Made by a program: the position numbers and the translations under genes. Shown one piece after another: positions 1 through 8,275 of a stretch of 40,710 nucleotides of DNA (position 1 is the stretch's first letter; every line of letters begins with the position of its first letter). The notes under the pieces are model-generated. The model had not been told where the DNA came from, did no database searches, and saw only the letters and a list, made by a program, of their open reading frames with translations. Source of the stretch: Nocardioides sp. (GTDB lineage: Bacteria; Actinomycetota; Actinomycetes; Propionibacteriales; Nocardioidaceae); the NCBI RefSeq assembly GCF_029937575.1, contig NZ_JAPYPS010000031.1, forward strand, positions 1 through 40,710, in the 5' to 3' direction.

Positions 1-49
1 CTTCGTCGTCTCACACGCGGATCACGCCGCCACTACTCGCGGATCCGGG

Positions 50-1630
50 TCAGAGCGCGTAGTCGACCAGCTCTCCGGCGAGGTCCTCGTTGGCCCGGCC
101 CTTGACGACGCTGCCCTGCGCGGTGTGCTCCAGCAGGTCGATCTCGCCCTCCTGGTGGAGGCGGTTGATCAGGTCTCCGCGCTCGTAGGGCAGCAGCGCA
201 TGGAACGCCACGCCCGGGCGGGGCAGCTCCCCCTCGACCAGGGCGATCGCCTCGGCGATGCCGGCGCCGGTCTTGGCGCTGACCACGACGGAGTGCGGCT
301 CGGCGCGCTGCAGGCGGGCGAGCACGAGGGGGTCGGCGGCGTCGGCCTTGTTGATCACCACGAGCTCGCGCACGTCGCTCGCCTCGATCTCGGCGAGCAC
401 CTCACGCACGGCGCTGAGCTGACCCTCGGGATCGGGGTGCGAGCCGTCGACGACGTGCACGATCAGGTCGGCCTCGGCCACCTCCTCCAACGTCGAGCGG
501 AACGCCTCGATCAGCTGGTGCGGCAGGTGCCGGACGAAACCGACGGTGTCGCTCATCGTGTAGATCCGGCCGTCGGCGGTCGTCGTACGGCGGGTGGTCG
601 GGTCGAGCGTGGCGAACAGCGAGTCCTCCACGAGGACGCCGGCTCCGGTGAGCCGGTTGAGCAGCGAGGACTTGCCGGCGTTGGTGTAGCCGGCGATGGC
701 GACACTGGGGATCTGGTGGCGCGTCCGGTCCTGGCGCTTGGTGTCGCGGGTGCCCTTCATCGCCTTGAGCTCGCGCCGCAGCTTGGCGATCTTGTCGTTG
801 ATCCGCCGCCGGTCGGTCTCGATCTTGGTCTCACCGGGACCACGGCCACCGATGCCGCCACCGTCGGCACCGACGCGGCCACCGGCCTGGCGCGAGAGGT
901 TGCCACCCCAGCCGCGCAGGCGCTGCTTCATGTAGGACAGCTGGGCCAGCTCGACCTGTGCCTGGCCCTCGCGCGACTTGGCGTGCTGGGCGAAGATGTC
1001 GAGGATCAGCGCGGTCCGGTCGACGACCTTGACCTTGAGCCGGTCCTCGAGGTTGCGCAGCTGGCTGGGCGCGAGCTCGCCGTCGCAGATCACCGTGTCG
1101 GCGCCGGTGGCCTGCACGATCTCGGCGATCCCCTCGACCTTGCCGCGACCGACGTACGTCGCCGGGTCGGGCGTCTGGCGCCGCTGGTAGATGGCCTCGA
1201 GCACCTCGGAGCCGGCGGTCTCGGCGAGCAGGGCGAGCTCGGCCATGGAGTTCTCTGCGTCGGCGACCGAGCCCTCGGTCCAGACGCCGACGAGCACGAC
1301 GCGCTCGAGGCGGAGCTGGCGGTACTCGACCTCGGTGATGTCCTCGAGCTCGGTGCGCAGGCTGGCCACGCGGCGCAGCTGGTGGCGCTCGGCGAGCTCC
1401 ATGGCGCCGGTCGTGGGGTCGTCCTCGGGGTCGGGCTCGTCGGCGTACCCGGACACGAAGTCGTCGTCGCCCGCGGTAGGGGCGTCCTCGTGCTCGGGAT
1501 CCCAGTCGGAGGTCTCGTCGAGCTCGGCGGCGAGGGAGAAGTCAGGTGCGTTCGTCATATGTGTCGATCGTAGGTCCGCATCGGCGTGGGCGGTAACCGA
1601 TTTCTGCCGGGCCGCGCGCGTGGAGGACAT
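50..1630 (-). CDS. hflX: GTPase HflX
   Basis: HflX is a ribosome-associated GTPase that binds the 50S subunit and splits or rescues stalled ribosomes under stress. Seen (numbering from the 526-residue form): the HflX N-terminal domain with the glycine-rich GGRGPGETKIETDRR segment near residue 261, then the G domain with G1 GYTNAGKSS near 314, G3 DTVGF near 361 and G4 NKAD near 430. Residues 26-80 are an acidic, low-complexity extension typical of actinobacterial HflX. An internal ATG at 1558 (MTNAPDF) is an alternative start. I keep 1630 because GGCTGGAAAAA lies directly upstream, while nothing like a Shine-Dalgarno precedes 1558. It is last in the miaB-miaA-dapF-hflX order, and the stop is followed only by window edge. 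Function is very sure, start moderately so. Confidence 0.96.
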   Translation of the reverse strand: MSSTRAARQKSVTAHADADLRSTHMTNAPDFSLAAELDETSDWDPEHEDAPTAGDDDFVSGYADEPDPEDDPTTGAMELAERHQLRRVASLRTELEDITEVEYRQLRLERVVLVGVWTEGSVADAENSMAELALLAETAGSEVLEAIYQRRQTPDPATYVGRGKVEGIAEIVQATGADTVICDGELAPSQLRNLEDRLKVKVVDRTALILDIFAQHAKSREGQAQVELAQLSYMKQRLRGWGGNLSRQAGGRVGADGGGIGGRGPGETKIETDRRRINDKIAKLRRELKAMKGTRDTKRQDRTRHQIPSVAIAGYTNAGKSSLLNRLTGAGVLVEDSLFATLDPTTRRTTTADGRIYTMSDTVGFVRHLPHQLIEAFRSTLEEVAEADLIVHVVDGSHPDPEGQLSAVREVLAEIEASDVRELVVINKADAADPLVLARLQRAEPHSVVVSAKTGAGIAEAIALVEGELPRPGVAFHALLPYERGDLINRLHQEGEIDLLEHTAQGSVVKGRANEDLAGELVDYAL

Positions 1631-1717
1631 TTTTCCAGCCTACGTCCGCCCGCGCACCGACCTGGAGAAGTGACCGTCGTCACGTGACGTCGGGCCCGGT
1701 GGCGCGTTGAACCTCAC

Positions 1718-1998
1718 ATGCGCACCGTCGCCGCCTACGACTCGATGGGCGGCTGGGCGGCCTACAAGCTGGGTCTGTCCCACCCGGACCTGTACGCCGA
1801 GGCCGTCGCGCTCGCCGGTCCGCCGCAGTGCGGTGTGTCGGTCGACGCCGACGCGCTGGTCAACCCGGCCTCGGCACGCTCGTCATGCGCTCCGACGGGC
1901 CCGGCCGGATCACCCTCGTCGGCGCGCGCTCCGACGACCGTGGGTCCTCGGCCGGCCGCCGGATCTCGAAGGGCACCACCCGGGCGCGGCTCTGCTGA
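1718..1998 (+). pseudogene. Remnant of an alpha/beta-hydrolase (prolyl-oligopeptidase-like)
   Basis: In one frame (1718-~1870) the DNA encodes a convincing piece of a serine hydrolase: the nucleophile-elbow-like DSMGGWAAYKLGLSHPDLYA followed by EAVALAGPPQCG, as in secreted S9-type peptidases. Coding sense then moves to another frame (about 1861-1998), which reads GTLVMRSDGPGRITLVGA and continues to a TGA at 1996. There is no room for the N-terminal half, because hflX starts at 1630 on the other strand. The usual G-Y-S-M-G-G elbow reads A-Y-D-S-M-G-G, as if one residue were inserted. I read this as a 5'-deleted, frameshifted remnant. The second fragment may belong to the same gene or to a different one. 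Confidence 0.6.
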
Positions 1999-2051
1999 TA
2001 CCGACACCGTGGCACGCTGGGTCGGGTGAGTCACCAGTCCGGGGAGCCGTC

Positions 2052-3068
2052 GTGAACGACACGTGGACCCTGCTGCCGAGCGTGATCGGCCTCGCCGTGG
2101 CGGTGGTGGTGCTGGTGCCCGTCGGCAGGCGGCTGGCCACCACCGCCGACCAGCTCTCCGAGCGCACCGGTCTCGGTCAGGCCATCGCCGGCGCGATCTT
2201 CCTGGGTGCCGTCACCTCGCTGTCGGGAATCCTGACGACGATCGCCGGCGCCGCCGGCGGTGATGCCGGCTTCGCGATCGCCAACCCCGTCGGCGGCGTC
2301 GCGATCCAGACCGTCTGGCTGGCCATCGCCGACCTCGTCTACCGCCGCACCAACCTCGAGCACGCCGGTGCCTCCCTGGAGAACATCCTCCAGGCGCTGC
2401 TCCTGATGGCCATGCTCAGTCTGCCGGTCATCGCCGTGGCCACACCCGACCTCGCGTGGGGCTGGGTGCACCCGATCTCCCTGTTGATCCCGCCGCTCTA
2501 CATCTACGGGCTGGTGCTGCTGCGTGGGATGCGCAACACCCCCATGTGGAGCCCCCGGATCACCCGCGAGACCAGCGATGAGGAGGTCGCCCAACCGACC
2601 GACCGGTCCACCGGTCACCTCTGGGCCTCGCTCGTCGCGCTGGCTGCCGTGGTCGCGGTCGTGGGATGGGTGATCGGCAAGGCGGGCCTCGGCGTCGTCC
2701 AGGCGACCGGCTGGCCGAGCGCGGTCACGGGCTTCACCCTGACCACGGCGATCACGTCCTTGCCCGAGCTGATCACGCTCCTGGCGGCCGTCCGGATGGG
2801 CTCGGTCACGCTGGGCATCGGCGGGATCGTCGGCGGCAACGTCTTCGACACCATCATGATCACCATCGCCGACGTCTTCTACACGCCGAGCACCATCTAC
2901 ACCGCCGCGGGGCCGGCAGCGCTCGTCCTGCTCGGCGGCACGGCCCTGATCACGGCGACGCTGGCCCTCGGCCTGGTCGTGCGCGACCGTCGAGGCATCG
3001 GCTTCGAGGGCATCGCCATCCCCGGGATCTACGTGGGCACCGTGCTCCTGGCGATCTCGGCGATCTGA
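2052..3068 (+). CDS. CaCA-superfamily (Na+/Ca2+ exchanger-like) membrane protein
   Basis: A polytopic inner-membrane protein of 338 residues with about ten hydrophobic segments, built as two related halves as in cation/Ca2+ exchangers. The C-terminal alpha repeat is clear: TAITSLPELITLLAAVRMG then GIGGIVGGNVFDTIMITIAD. The N-terminal repeat is AIFLGAVTSLSGILTTIAG then FAIANPVGGVAIQTVWLAIAD. A hydrophilic loop of about 25 residues with ETSDEE separates the halves. The start is the GTG at 2052, preceded by GGGGAG at 2041; reading further upstream gives out-of-frame, Arg/Pro-rich translation over the hydrolase remnant. In the first repeat the Pro-Glu of the usual TSLPE motif is Ser-Gly, so a classical cation-binding Glu is missing. 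Membership of the superfamily is fairly sure; the ion carried is unknown. Confidence 0.8.
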   Translation: MNDTWTLLPSVIGLAVAVVVLVPVGRRLATTADQLSERTGLGQAIAGAIFLGAVTSLSGILTTIAGAAGGDAGFAIANPVGGVAIQTVWLAIADLVYRRTNLEHAGASLENILQALLLMAMLSLPVIAVATPDLAWGWVHPISLLIPPLYIYGLVLLRGMRNTPMWSPRITRETSDEEVAQPTDRSTGHLWASLVALAAVVAVVGWVIGKAGLGVVQATGWPSAVTGFTLTTAITSLPELITLLAAVRMGSVTLGIGGIVGGNVFDTIMITIADVFYTPSTIYTAAGPAALVLLGGTALITATLALGLVVRDRRGIGFEGIAIPGIYVGTVLLAISAI

Positions 3069-3087
3069 TCAGGCACCTGCGCCTGAG

Positions 3088-3184
3088 CGCACCGGGTTTC
3101 GTCTCGCCTTGCGCGACCTCGTCCCTCGATCGCGGGCTCGCTCAACCTTCGGCCACCACGCGGTGCACTCGTACCTCGTGCACC
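3088..3184. repeat. Degenerate intergenic palindromic repeat
   Basis: The 126-bp gap between the convergent exchanger and SDR genes holds CCGGGTTTCGTCTCG (from 3092), a GC-rich core and CTCGCTCAACC (ending 3147). This layout resembles the imperfect 'GGTTTCGAGACG...CTCAACCACC' intergenic elements I recall from Nocardioides-type genomes. It is followed by a perfect 7-bp hairpin, GGTGCAC (3162-3168) with GTGCACC (3178-3184), which may end transcription from either side. The assignment to a repeat family is from memory and not tested. Confidence 0.4.
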
Positions 3185-3194
3185 ACTGTGGCCT

Positions 3195-3971
3195 CTACTT
3201 GGGAGGCATCCGGATGCCGCCGTCGAGGCGGACCGTCTCGCCGTTCATGTAGGAGTTGGTCAGGCACTCGATCACCATCGAGGCCAGTTCGTCGGCGCTC
3301 CCGAGGCGCTTGGGGAAGAGCACGTTCTTGCCGAGGTTGGCCTTGAACTCGTCCGCGTCCGGGCCCTCGCCGTAGATCGGGGTGTCGATCAGGCCGGGAG
3401 CCACGGTGTTGAGACGGATGCCGGCGGCCGACAGGTCGCGCGCGACCGGGAGGGTCATCCCGACCACGCCACCCTTGGAGGCGGAGTACGAGGCCTGGCC
3501 GATCTGGCCGTCGAAGGCGGCCACGCTCGCCATGTTGACGATGGCGCCACGGCCGCCGTCGGCGTCGGGCTCGTTGGTGCTCATCACCGTGGCGGCCTGG
3601 CGCACCATGTCGAAGGTGCCGATCAGGTTGATGGCCACGACCTTGGTGAAGGCCTCGAGCGAGTGGGCCGAGTCGAGGGATCCGTCGCGCCCGATGGTGC
3701 GCTGGGCCCAGCCGATGCCGGCCGAGTTGACGACCGCCTTGAGGGGCGCGATGTCGGCGGCGGCCTTGACCGCCCCGGTGATCTGCTCGGTGTTGGTGAC
3801 GTCCACCTGGGCGAAGACGCCCTTGATCTCCTCGGCCAGGGCTTCGCCCTTGTCGGCCTGGAGGTCGGCGACGACCACGGTGCATCCGAGGGCGGCGAGC
3901 CGGCGGGCGGCCGCGGCACCGATGCCCGACGCGCCGCCTGTGACGATGGCAGAAGATCCGTTGAGGTCCAT
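3195..3971 (-). CDS. Short-chain dehydrogenase/reductase (HSD10-like)
   Basis: A 258-residue classical SDR, probably an NAD-dependent 3-hydroxyacyl-CoA dehydrogenase of the HSD10 type. Seen: the Rossmann motif TGGASGIG near residue 11, DVTN at the adenine site, NSAG in place of the usual NNAG, the catalytic Ser in IVNMASVAAF, the YSASKGG Tyr-Lys pair, and PGLIDTPI after the active site. The start at 3971 (MDLNGSS) has AGTAGGG upstream. The open frame continues to 4376, but that part is the shadow of dapF. It lies 20 bp after the dapF stop on the same strand, so the two may be cotranscribed. Substrate is inferred from family resemblance only. Confidence 0.88.
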   Translation of the reverse strand: MDLNGSSAIVTGGASGIGAAAARRLAALGCTVVVADLQADKGEALAEEIKGVFAQVDVTNTEQITGAVKAAADIAPLKAVVNSAGIGWAQRTIGRDGSLDSAHSLEAFTKVVAINLIGTFDMVRQAATVMSTNEPDADGGRGAIVNMASVAAFDGQIGQASYSASKGGVVGMTLPVARDLSAAGIRLNTVAPGLIDTPIYGEGPDADEFKANLGKNVLFPKRLGSADELASMVIECLTNSYMNGETVRLDGGIRMPPK

Positions 3972-3991
3972 GTCTCGGACCCTACTGTCCG

Positions 3992-4837
3992 TCACAGACG
4001 CGTGCTGCCACGGGCCACGATGAGAGCGGGACCGGCCATCAGCACCCGCCCGTCCGGCCGCCAGGTGATCGTCAGGGTGCCGCCGGGCAGGTCGACGCGG
4101 TACGGCGTGCCGCGCTCGGCGCCGTCGGCGCTGGCCGCCGCGACCGCGACCGCGCAGGCGCCGGTGCCACACGACTGGGTCTCGCCCGAGCCGCGCTCGT
4201 GCACCCGCATCGCGACGTGGTGCTCGCCCCGCCGTACGACGAACTCGACGTTGACGCCGTTCGGGTAGACCTCCGCATCGTGCTCGGGGGCGCTCGTCAG
4301 CGGCCCGGCCTCGGCGAGGTCGTCGAGGAAGGCGACCGCGTGGGGGTTGCCGGTGTCGACATGGGCGGCCGACCACCAGCGCACGTCGTCGCCGTCGGCG
4401 ACGCCGATCTTCGACTCACCCAGCAGTCGCGGGACACCCATGTCGACGGTGATCTCGCCGTCGACGGCTCCGCCGGCGAAGGTGATGGTCTTGATGCCGT
4501 CGCGAGTGTCGACCGGCAGCGGTCGTGTCGGGTCGGCCAGTCCCTCCTGCACGAGGTGGCGGCCGAAGACGCGGATCCCGTTGCCGCACATCTCCGAGAC
4601 CGAGCCGTCGGCGTTGCGGTAGTCCATGAACCACTCCGCCGCGGAGTCCGCAGCGGCGCGGACCACGCGCAGCACCCCGTCCCCACCGATCCCGCCGCGG
4701 CGATCGCACAGGGCCCGGACCCGCGACGGGTCCAGGTCGCCGTGGACGGTGCCCTCGTGGTCGGGCAGGAGCACGAAGTCGTTGTGGGTGCCGTGGCCCT
4801 TGAGGAAGGGGTAGTCGTGCCCCGAAGCGTCAGGCAT
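3992..4837 (-). CDS. dapF: Diaminopimelate epimerase
   Basis: This cytoplasmic, cofactor-independent epimerase converts LL- to meso-diaminopimelate for lysine and peptidoglycan synthesis. The 281-residue protein has both catalytic cysteines in their signatures: C84 in SEMCGNGIRVFGR and C223 in ERGSGETQSCGTGACA. The GTHNDFV segment near residue 16 and the duplicated DapF fold length also match. I start at the ATG at 4837, preceded by GAGGGA. An in-frame ATG at 4852 with GGAG close upstream is a real alternative that would add five residues. The start overlaps the last codons of the upstream PPOX gene (stop at 4830), so the pair is probably translationally coupled. Confidence 0.97.
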   Translation of the reverse strand: MPDASGHDYPFLKGHGTHNDFVLLPDHEGTVHGDLDPSRVRALCDRRGGIGGDGVLRVVRAAADSAAEWFMDYRNADGSVSEMCGNGIRVFGRHLVQEGLADPTRPLPVDTRDGIKTITFAGGAVDGEITVDMGVPRLLGESKIGVADGDDVRWWSAAHVDTGNPHAVAFLDDLAEAGPLTSAPEHDAEVYPNGVNVEFVVRRGEHHVAMRVHERGSGETQSCGTGACAVAVAAASADGAERGTPYRVDLPGGTLTITWRPDGRVLMAGPALIVARGSTRL

Positions 4838-5471
4838 AGAGTCCCTCGGCATAGTTCTCCGGACGGTAGTAGTCGTCGAGCTGCTCGACGGACATCCCGT
4901 TGGGCTCGACCTCCCGGGCGATCACGGCACGTCGCGGCACCCGCGCCTCGGGCTCCCACGTCTGCGGGTCCCACAGCTGCGAACGCAGGAATGCCTTCGC
5001 GCAGTGGAAGAAGAGGTCCTCGATCTCGACCACGACGGCCAGGAGGGGACGGTGGCCCTTGACCATCATCTCGTCCAAGAAGGGCGCGTCGGAGACGAGC
5101 CGGGCGCGGCCGTTGATGCGTAGCGTGTCCCCGCGACCGGGGATCAGGAAGTTCAGTCCGACGTGCGGGTTGACGAGGATGTTCTTGTAGCCGTCGGCGC
5201 GGCGGTTGCCCGGTCTCTCGGCGAGCGCGATCGTGCGCTCGTCGATCACGTGCACCAGCTGCCCGGCCGGGTCGCCCTTGGGCGAGGCGTCGCAACGGCC
5301 CTCGGCGTCGGAGGTCGCCATCACGCAGAACGGGCTGGCCGCCAACCAGTCCCGGTCGACGTCCAGCAGCGTGGGGCGACTCTTGGTGGCCGCCCGCTCG
5401 CTCGGCTCGCCGAGCAGGTCCACGAGCTGCTGCTCGTCGGCGATCTCGGTCCACTGCGCGTCGGTGCTCAC
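4830..5471 (-). CDS. PPOX-class FMN-dependent flavoprotein (MSMEG_1061-like)
   Basis: A 213-residue split-beta-barrel protein of the pyridoxamine-5'-phosphate-oxidase-like superfamily. The run ASPFCVMATSDAEGRCDASP, then KGDPAG, then LAERPGNRRADGYKNIL and LNFLIPGRGDTLRINGRA, is characteristic of the MSMEG_1061 subgroup of actinobacterial FMN or F420-type flavoproteins. The terminal part FHCAKAFLRSQLW also fits. I chose the GTG at 5471 (VSTDAQW). The open frame runs to 5585, but residues before this point are low-complexity and look non-coding. It overlaps dapF by 8 bp. Its redox substrate is unknown; members are usually annotated only as general stress or reductase-type proteins. Confidence 0.88.
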   Translation of the reverse strand: MSTDAQWTEIADEQQLVDLLGEPSERAATKSRPTLLDVDRDWLAASPFCVMATSDAEGRCDASPKGDPAGQLVHVIDERTIALAERPGNRRADGYKNILVNPHVGLNFLIPGRGDTLRINGRARLVSDAPFLDEMMVKGHRPLLAVVVEIEDLFFHCAKAFLRSQLWDPQTWEPEARVPRRAVIAREVEPNGMSVEQLDDYYRPENYAEGLYA

Positions 5472-5657
5472 GAGATCACGGTACGCCGAGTCGCCCGTCG
5501 CGGGTGCGTCGCGTGCCTGGCACCCGTCGTGACGCCGTCCTCCGTCGACCGCCGCGCGGGCGACCTCGCCGGCCGAGACCCACATGATCTCGGGCGGGGC
5601 GTCCTCGGAGTCGGTCTGCGGTCGGGTGCTGCGGCAGGCAGGCTCAGGCCGCCGGGA

Positions 5658-7157
5658 CTAGGGCGTGACCGGCTCGTCGGCGCGCTCGAGGCCGGCGCCC
5701 TCCTCGTCGTACGACGAGGGCACCCGACCCGGCATGATCACCGCGATCACCACCACGACGACCGCCAGGATCGCACCGACCGCGAAGCCCCACTGCGTGC
5801 CGCCGACACGCGCGGCGATCTCGTCGGCGCCGTCGGCCAGCAGCCCCGTCTCGCGCGAGGACACGACCGCGATCACCACGGCCGTCCCGGCCGCGCCGGC
5901 GACCTGCTGGAGGGTGGCCAGCAGCGAGCTGCCGTGGGAGTAGAGGGGCGGCGGGAGCGCGCCCAGCCCGAGGCTGAACACCGGAGTGAAGACCGCCGCC
6001 AGCGACACCATCAGCAGCACGTGGGCCGCCAGGATCATCGCGTACGGGGTGGTCGCGCCCACCTGGGTGAGCAGGGCGAGTCCGACGAGCATCCCGATCG
6101 CCCCGGGGATGATGAGCGGGCGGGCACCGACCCGGTCGAAGATCTTGCCGACCTGGGGCCCCAGCAGACCCATCGCCAGCCCGCCGGGCATCACCAGCAG
6201 GCCGGTCTGCAGCTCGCTCAGCCCGCGCACGCCCTGGAGGTAGAGCGGCAGCAGGATCATCGAGCCGAGCATCGCCATGAAGGCCAGCGCCATCAGGCCG
6301 AGGCTGAGCGCGTAGGTGCGGTGCAGCAGGGTGCGCAGGTCGAGCAGGGGCACGCCGTCGCGCTGCAGGCGGAGCTGACGCGCCACGAACGCGCCGAGCG
6401 AGAGCACCCCGACGACGAGCATCGCGGCCGGCAGCCACGACGGCCCGGTGCCGGAGCCCTCGCCGAGCTGGGAGAGCCCGAAGACCAGGGGTCCGAAGCC
6501 GAAGGCCGACAGGGCGACGCTGGTCCAGTCGATCGCGCCCTGGTTGGTCTCCCCGCCGACGGCGAGGTTGCGCAGACCGACCCAGGTGATCAGGACGGCG
6601 ACGGGCAGGACCGCGCCGAAGAGCCAGCGCCACGAGCCGAGCGCCAGGATGCCGCCGGAGACCGTGGGTCCGAGCGCGGGCGCGACCGAGATCGCCAGCG
6701 TCACGTTCCCCATGATCCGGCCCCGGTCCTGCTCGCGCACGATGGTCATCACCGTCGTCATCAGCAACGGCATCATGATCGCCGTACCGGCCGCCTGCAC
6801 GACGCGGGCCGCCACCAGGACGCCGAACGTCGGGGCCAGCGCGGCGAGCAGGGTCCCGGCGCAGAAGACCGCCATCGCGCTGCCGAAGGCCTGTCGTGTC
6901 GTCACGCGCTGCAGGAACCAGCCCGTCGTGGGGATCACGATCGCCATCGTGAGCAGGAACCCACTTGTCAGCCACTGCGCGGAGCGCGTGGTGACGTCGA
7001 ACTCCTCGGTCAGCCGCGGGATCGCGTTGATCATGATCGTCTCGTTGAGGATCACGATGAAGGTCGCGAGCACCAGCCAGCGCAGGACGCCGTAGTCCGG
7101 TGCCTCGGTGTGGGCGGTCGCCGAGGAGGATCCGGTCGGCTCAGGAGTCGTCGTCAT
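5658..7157 (-). CDS. MFS transporter, DHA2 (EmrB/QacA) family
   Basis: A 499-residue inner-membrane drug:proton antiporter of the DHA2 type, with about 14 predicted membrane spans. Seen: NETIMINAIPRLTEEF at the end of span 1, where the family has the D/N-x-T-I/V-V-N-x-A-x-P motif; the QWLTSGFLLTMAIVIPTTGW span; GRIMGNVTLAISVAPALGPT as the antiporter motif C in span 5; and a cytoplasmic loop near 190-210. The C-terminus is hydrophilic and acidic. It lies between miaA and the PPOX gene, all on the minus strand, with 73 bp to miaA. No regulator gene is adjacent, so the exported compound cannot be guessed. Confidence 0.92.
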   Translation of the reverse strand: MTTTPEPTGSSSATAHTEAPDYGVLRWLVLATFIVILNETIMINAIPRLTEEFDVTTRSAQWLTSGFLLTMAIVIPTTGWFLQRVTTRQAFGSAMAVFCAGTLLAALAPTFGVLVAARVVQAAGTAIMMPLLMTTVMTIVREQDRGRIMGNVTLAISVAPALGPTVSGGILALGSWRWLFGAVLPVAVLITWVGLRNLAVGGETNQGAIDWTSVALSAFGFGPLVFGLSQLGEGSGTGPSWLPAAMLVVGVLSLGAFVARQLRLQRDGVPLLDLRTLLHRTYALSLGLMALAFMAMLGSMILLPLYLQGVRGLSELQTGLLVMPGGLAMGLLGPQVGKIFDRVGARPLIIPGAIGMLVGLALLTQVGATTPYAMILAAHVLLMVSLAAVFTPVFSLGLGALPPPLYSHGSSLLATLQQVAGAAGTAVVIAVVSSRETGLLADGADEIAARVGGTQWGFAVGAILAVVVVVIAVIMPGRVPSSYDEEGAGLERADEPVTP

Positions 7158-7230
7158 GGTGGGGTGGACTGTTCCAGCCGTGCCGACTCATCGTCGAACC
7201 CTGATCGCTCGATGTCGCGCATGTCACACC

Positions 7231-8193
7231 TCAGGTCGACTGACGTGCGCCCGTCACCGCCGCCAGCGCCTGCTCCACCCGGTCGTCCGCATCGAACGGC
7301 ACCCAGGTGATCCGGGGGTCCTTGCGCCACCACCCCATCTGCTTGCGCGCATATCGACGCGTGGCGTAGATGGTGCGCCGGCGCGCCTCGTCCGGGTCCA
7401 GCTCGCCGGCGAGCACCATCCGTGCCTCCCGGTAGCCGATCGCCCGAGACGCGGTGCGTCCCTCGGCCAGTCCCGCGTCGAGGAGCGCCTCGACCTCGGC
7501 GACCAGGCCGCCGTCGTACATGTCGTGCACGCGCTGCTCGATGCGGGCGTCCAGGGTGGGGCGATCGATGTCGACGCCGATCTGCACGGTGCGCGGGTCG
7601 ACGTACTCCAGGTCGGGCAGCGACGAGCCGTAGGGCTCCCCGGTGATCTCGATGACCTCGAGCGCCCTGACGATACGGCGGCCGTTGTCGGGCGCGAGCG
7701 TCTCGGCCGTGCGCGGGTCCAGGTCGGCCAGGCGCCGGTGCAGGGACTCCGAGCCCACCTCGGCAAGCTCCGCCTCGAGGCGGGCCCGGACCTCCGGGTC
7801 GGTGGCCTGGAACTCGAAGCGGTCCAGGATGGCGCGGATGTAGAGCGCCGAGCCACCGACGAGGACGGGGGTGGCTCCTCGACCCCGCAGCTCGGCGATC
7901 ACCGCCCGGGCCCAACCCTGGAAGACGGCGACCGTGGCCGGCTCCCGGACGTCCTGGGTGTCCAGGAGGTGGTGCGGGATGCCGCGCCGCTCGGCGGCGG
8001 GGAGCTTGGCGGTGCCGATGTCCATGCCGCGGTAGACCTGCATCGCGTCGGTGTTGACGATCTCGCCGCTCAGTCGCTCCGCGAGGTCGAGGGAGAGCGA
8101 CGTCTTGCCCGACGCGGTCGGCCCGACGATCGCCACGATCGGTCGCGGTCGGAGAGAGACCGTCCCTGCGGGGGTGCCCTCCGTCGCGGTCAT
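7231..8193 (-). CDS. miaA: tRNA dimethylallyltransferase
   Basis: MiaA adds a dimethylallyl group to N6 of A37 in tRNAs reading UNN codons; the product is the substrate of MiaB, encoded at 9836-11344. The 320-residue protein has the P-loop GPTASGKT at 24-31, the catalytic-Asp segment NTDAMQVYRGMDIGTAK, PHHLLD, the VGGSALYIRAIL region, and the C-terminal RYARKQMGWWRKD segment that contacts tRNA. The start at 8193 (MTATEGTP) has no strong ribosome binding site; the open frame beyond it is a shadow of the divergent small gene. The 82-bp gap to that gene must hold both promoters. Confidence 0.96.
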   Translation of the reverse strand: MTATEGTPAGTVSLRPRPIVAIVGPTASGKTSLSLDLAERLSGEIVNTDAMQVYRGMDIGTAKLPAAERRGIPHHLLDTQDVREPATVAVFQGWARAVIAELRGRGATPVLVGGSALYIRAILDRFEFQATDPEVRARLEAELAEVGSESLHRRLADLDPRTAETLAPDNGRRIVRALEVIEITGEPYGSSLPDLEYVDPRTVQIGVDIDRPTLDARIEQRVHDMYDGGLVAEVEALLDAGLAEGRTASRAIGYREARMVLAGELDPDEARRRTIYATRRYARKQMGWWRKDPRITWVPFDADDRVEQALAAVTGARQST

Positions 8194-8212
8194 GTGGCTA
8201 GTGTGGCAAGCA

Positions 8213-8236
8213 GGCCGCTCCCGTCCGGAGCGGGCC
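8213..8236. promoter_or_regulatory. Hairpin in the miaA/small-protein divergent gap
   Basis: CCGCTCC (8215-8221) pairs with GGAGCGG (8227-8233) around a 5-nt loop, and two further G-C pairs extend the stem after a one-base bulge. It lies between two divergent starts (8193 on minus, 8276 on plus), so it would sit in or near both promoters. It could be an operator or a leader hairpin. There is no U-tract on either side, so a terminator is unlikely. Confidence 0.3.
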
Positions 8237-8275
8237 ACCACACCACTTCTCAGGACCTTGCAGGGGGAACCACGG

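Noticed and set aside
1707..2051. A longer N-terminus for the exchanger.
   Set aside because: It reads Arg/Pro-rich sequence through the hydrolase remnant in the wrong frame; the GTG at 2052 has a ribosome binding site.
3972..4376. A 135-residue N-terminal extension of the first SDR.
   Set aside because: It overlaps dapF in another frame and has Arg/Gly-rich shadow composition.
5163..7310. A 715-codon plus-strand frame over the MFS and PPOX genes.
   Set aside because: The translation is full of H-R-D-Q repeats, the usual shadow composition; the minus-strand genes have clear motifs.
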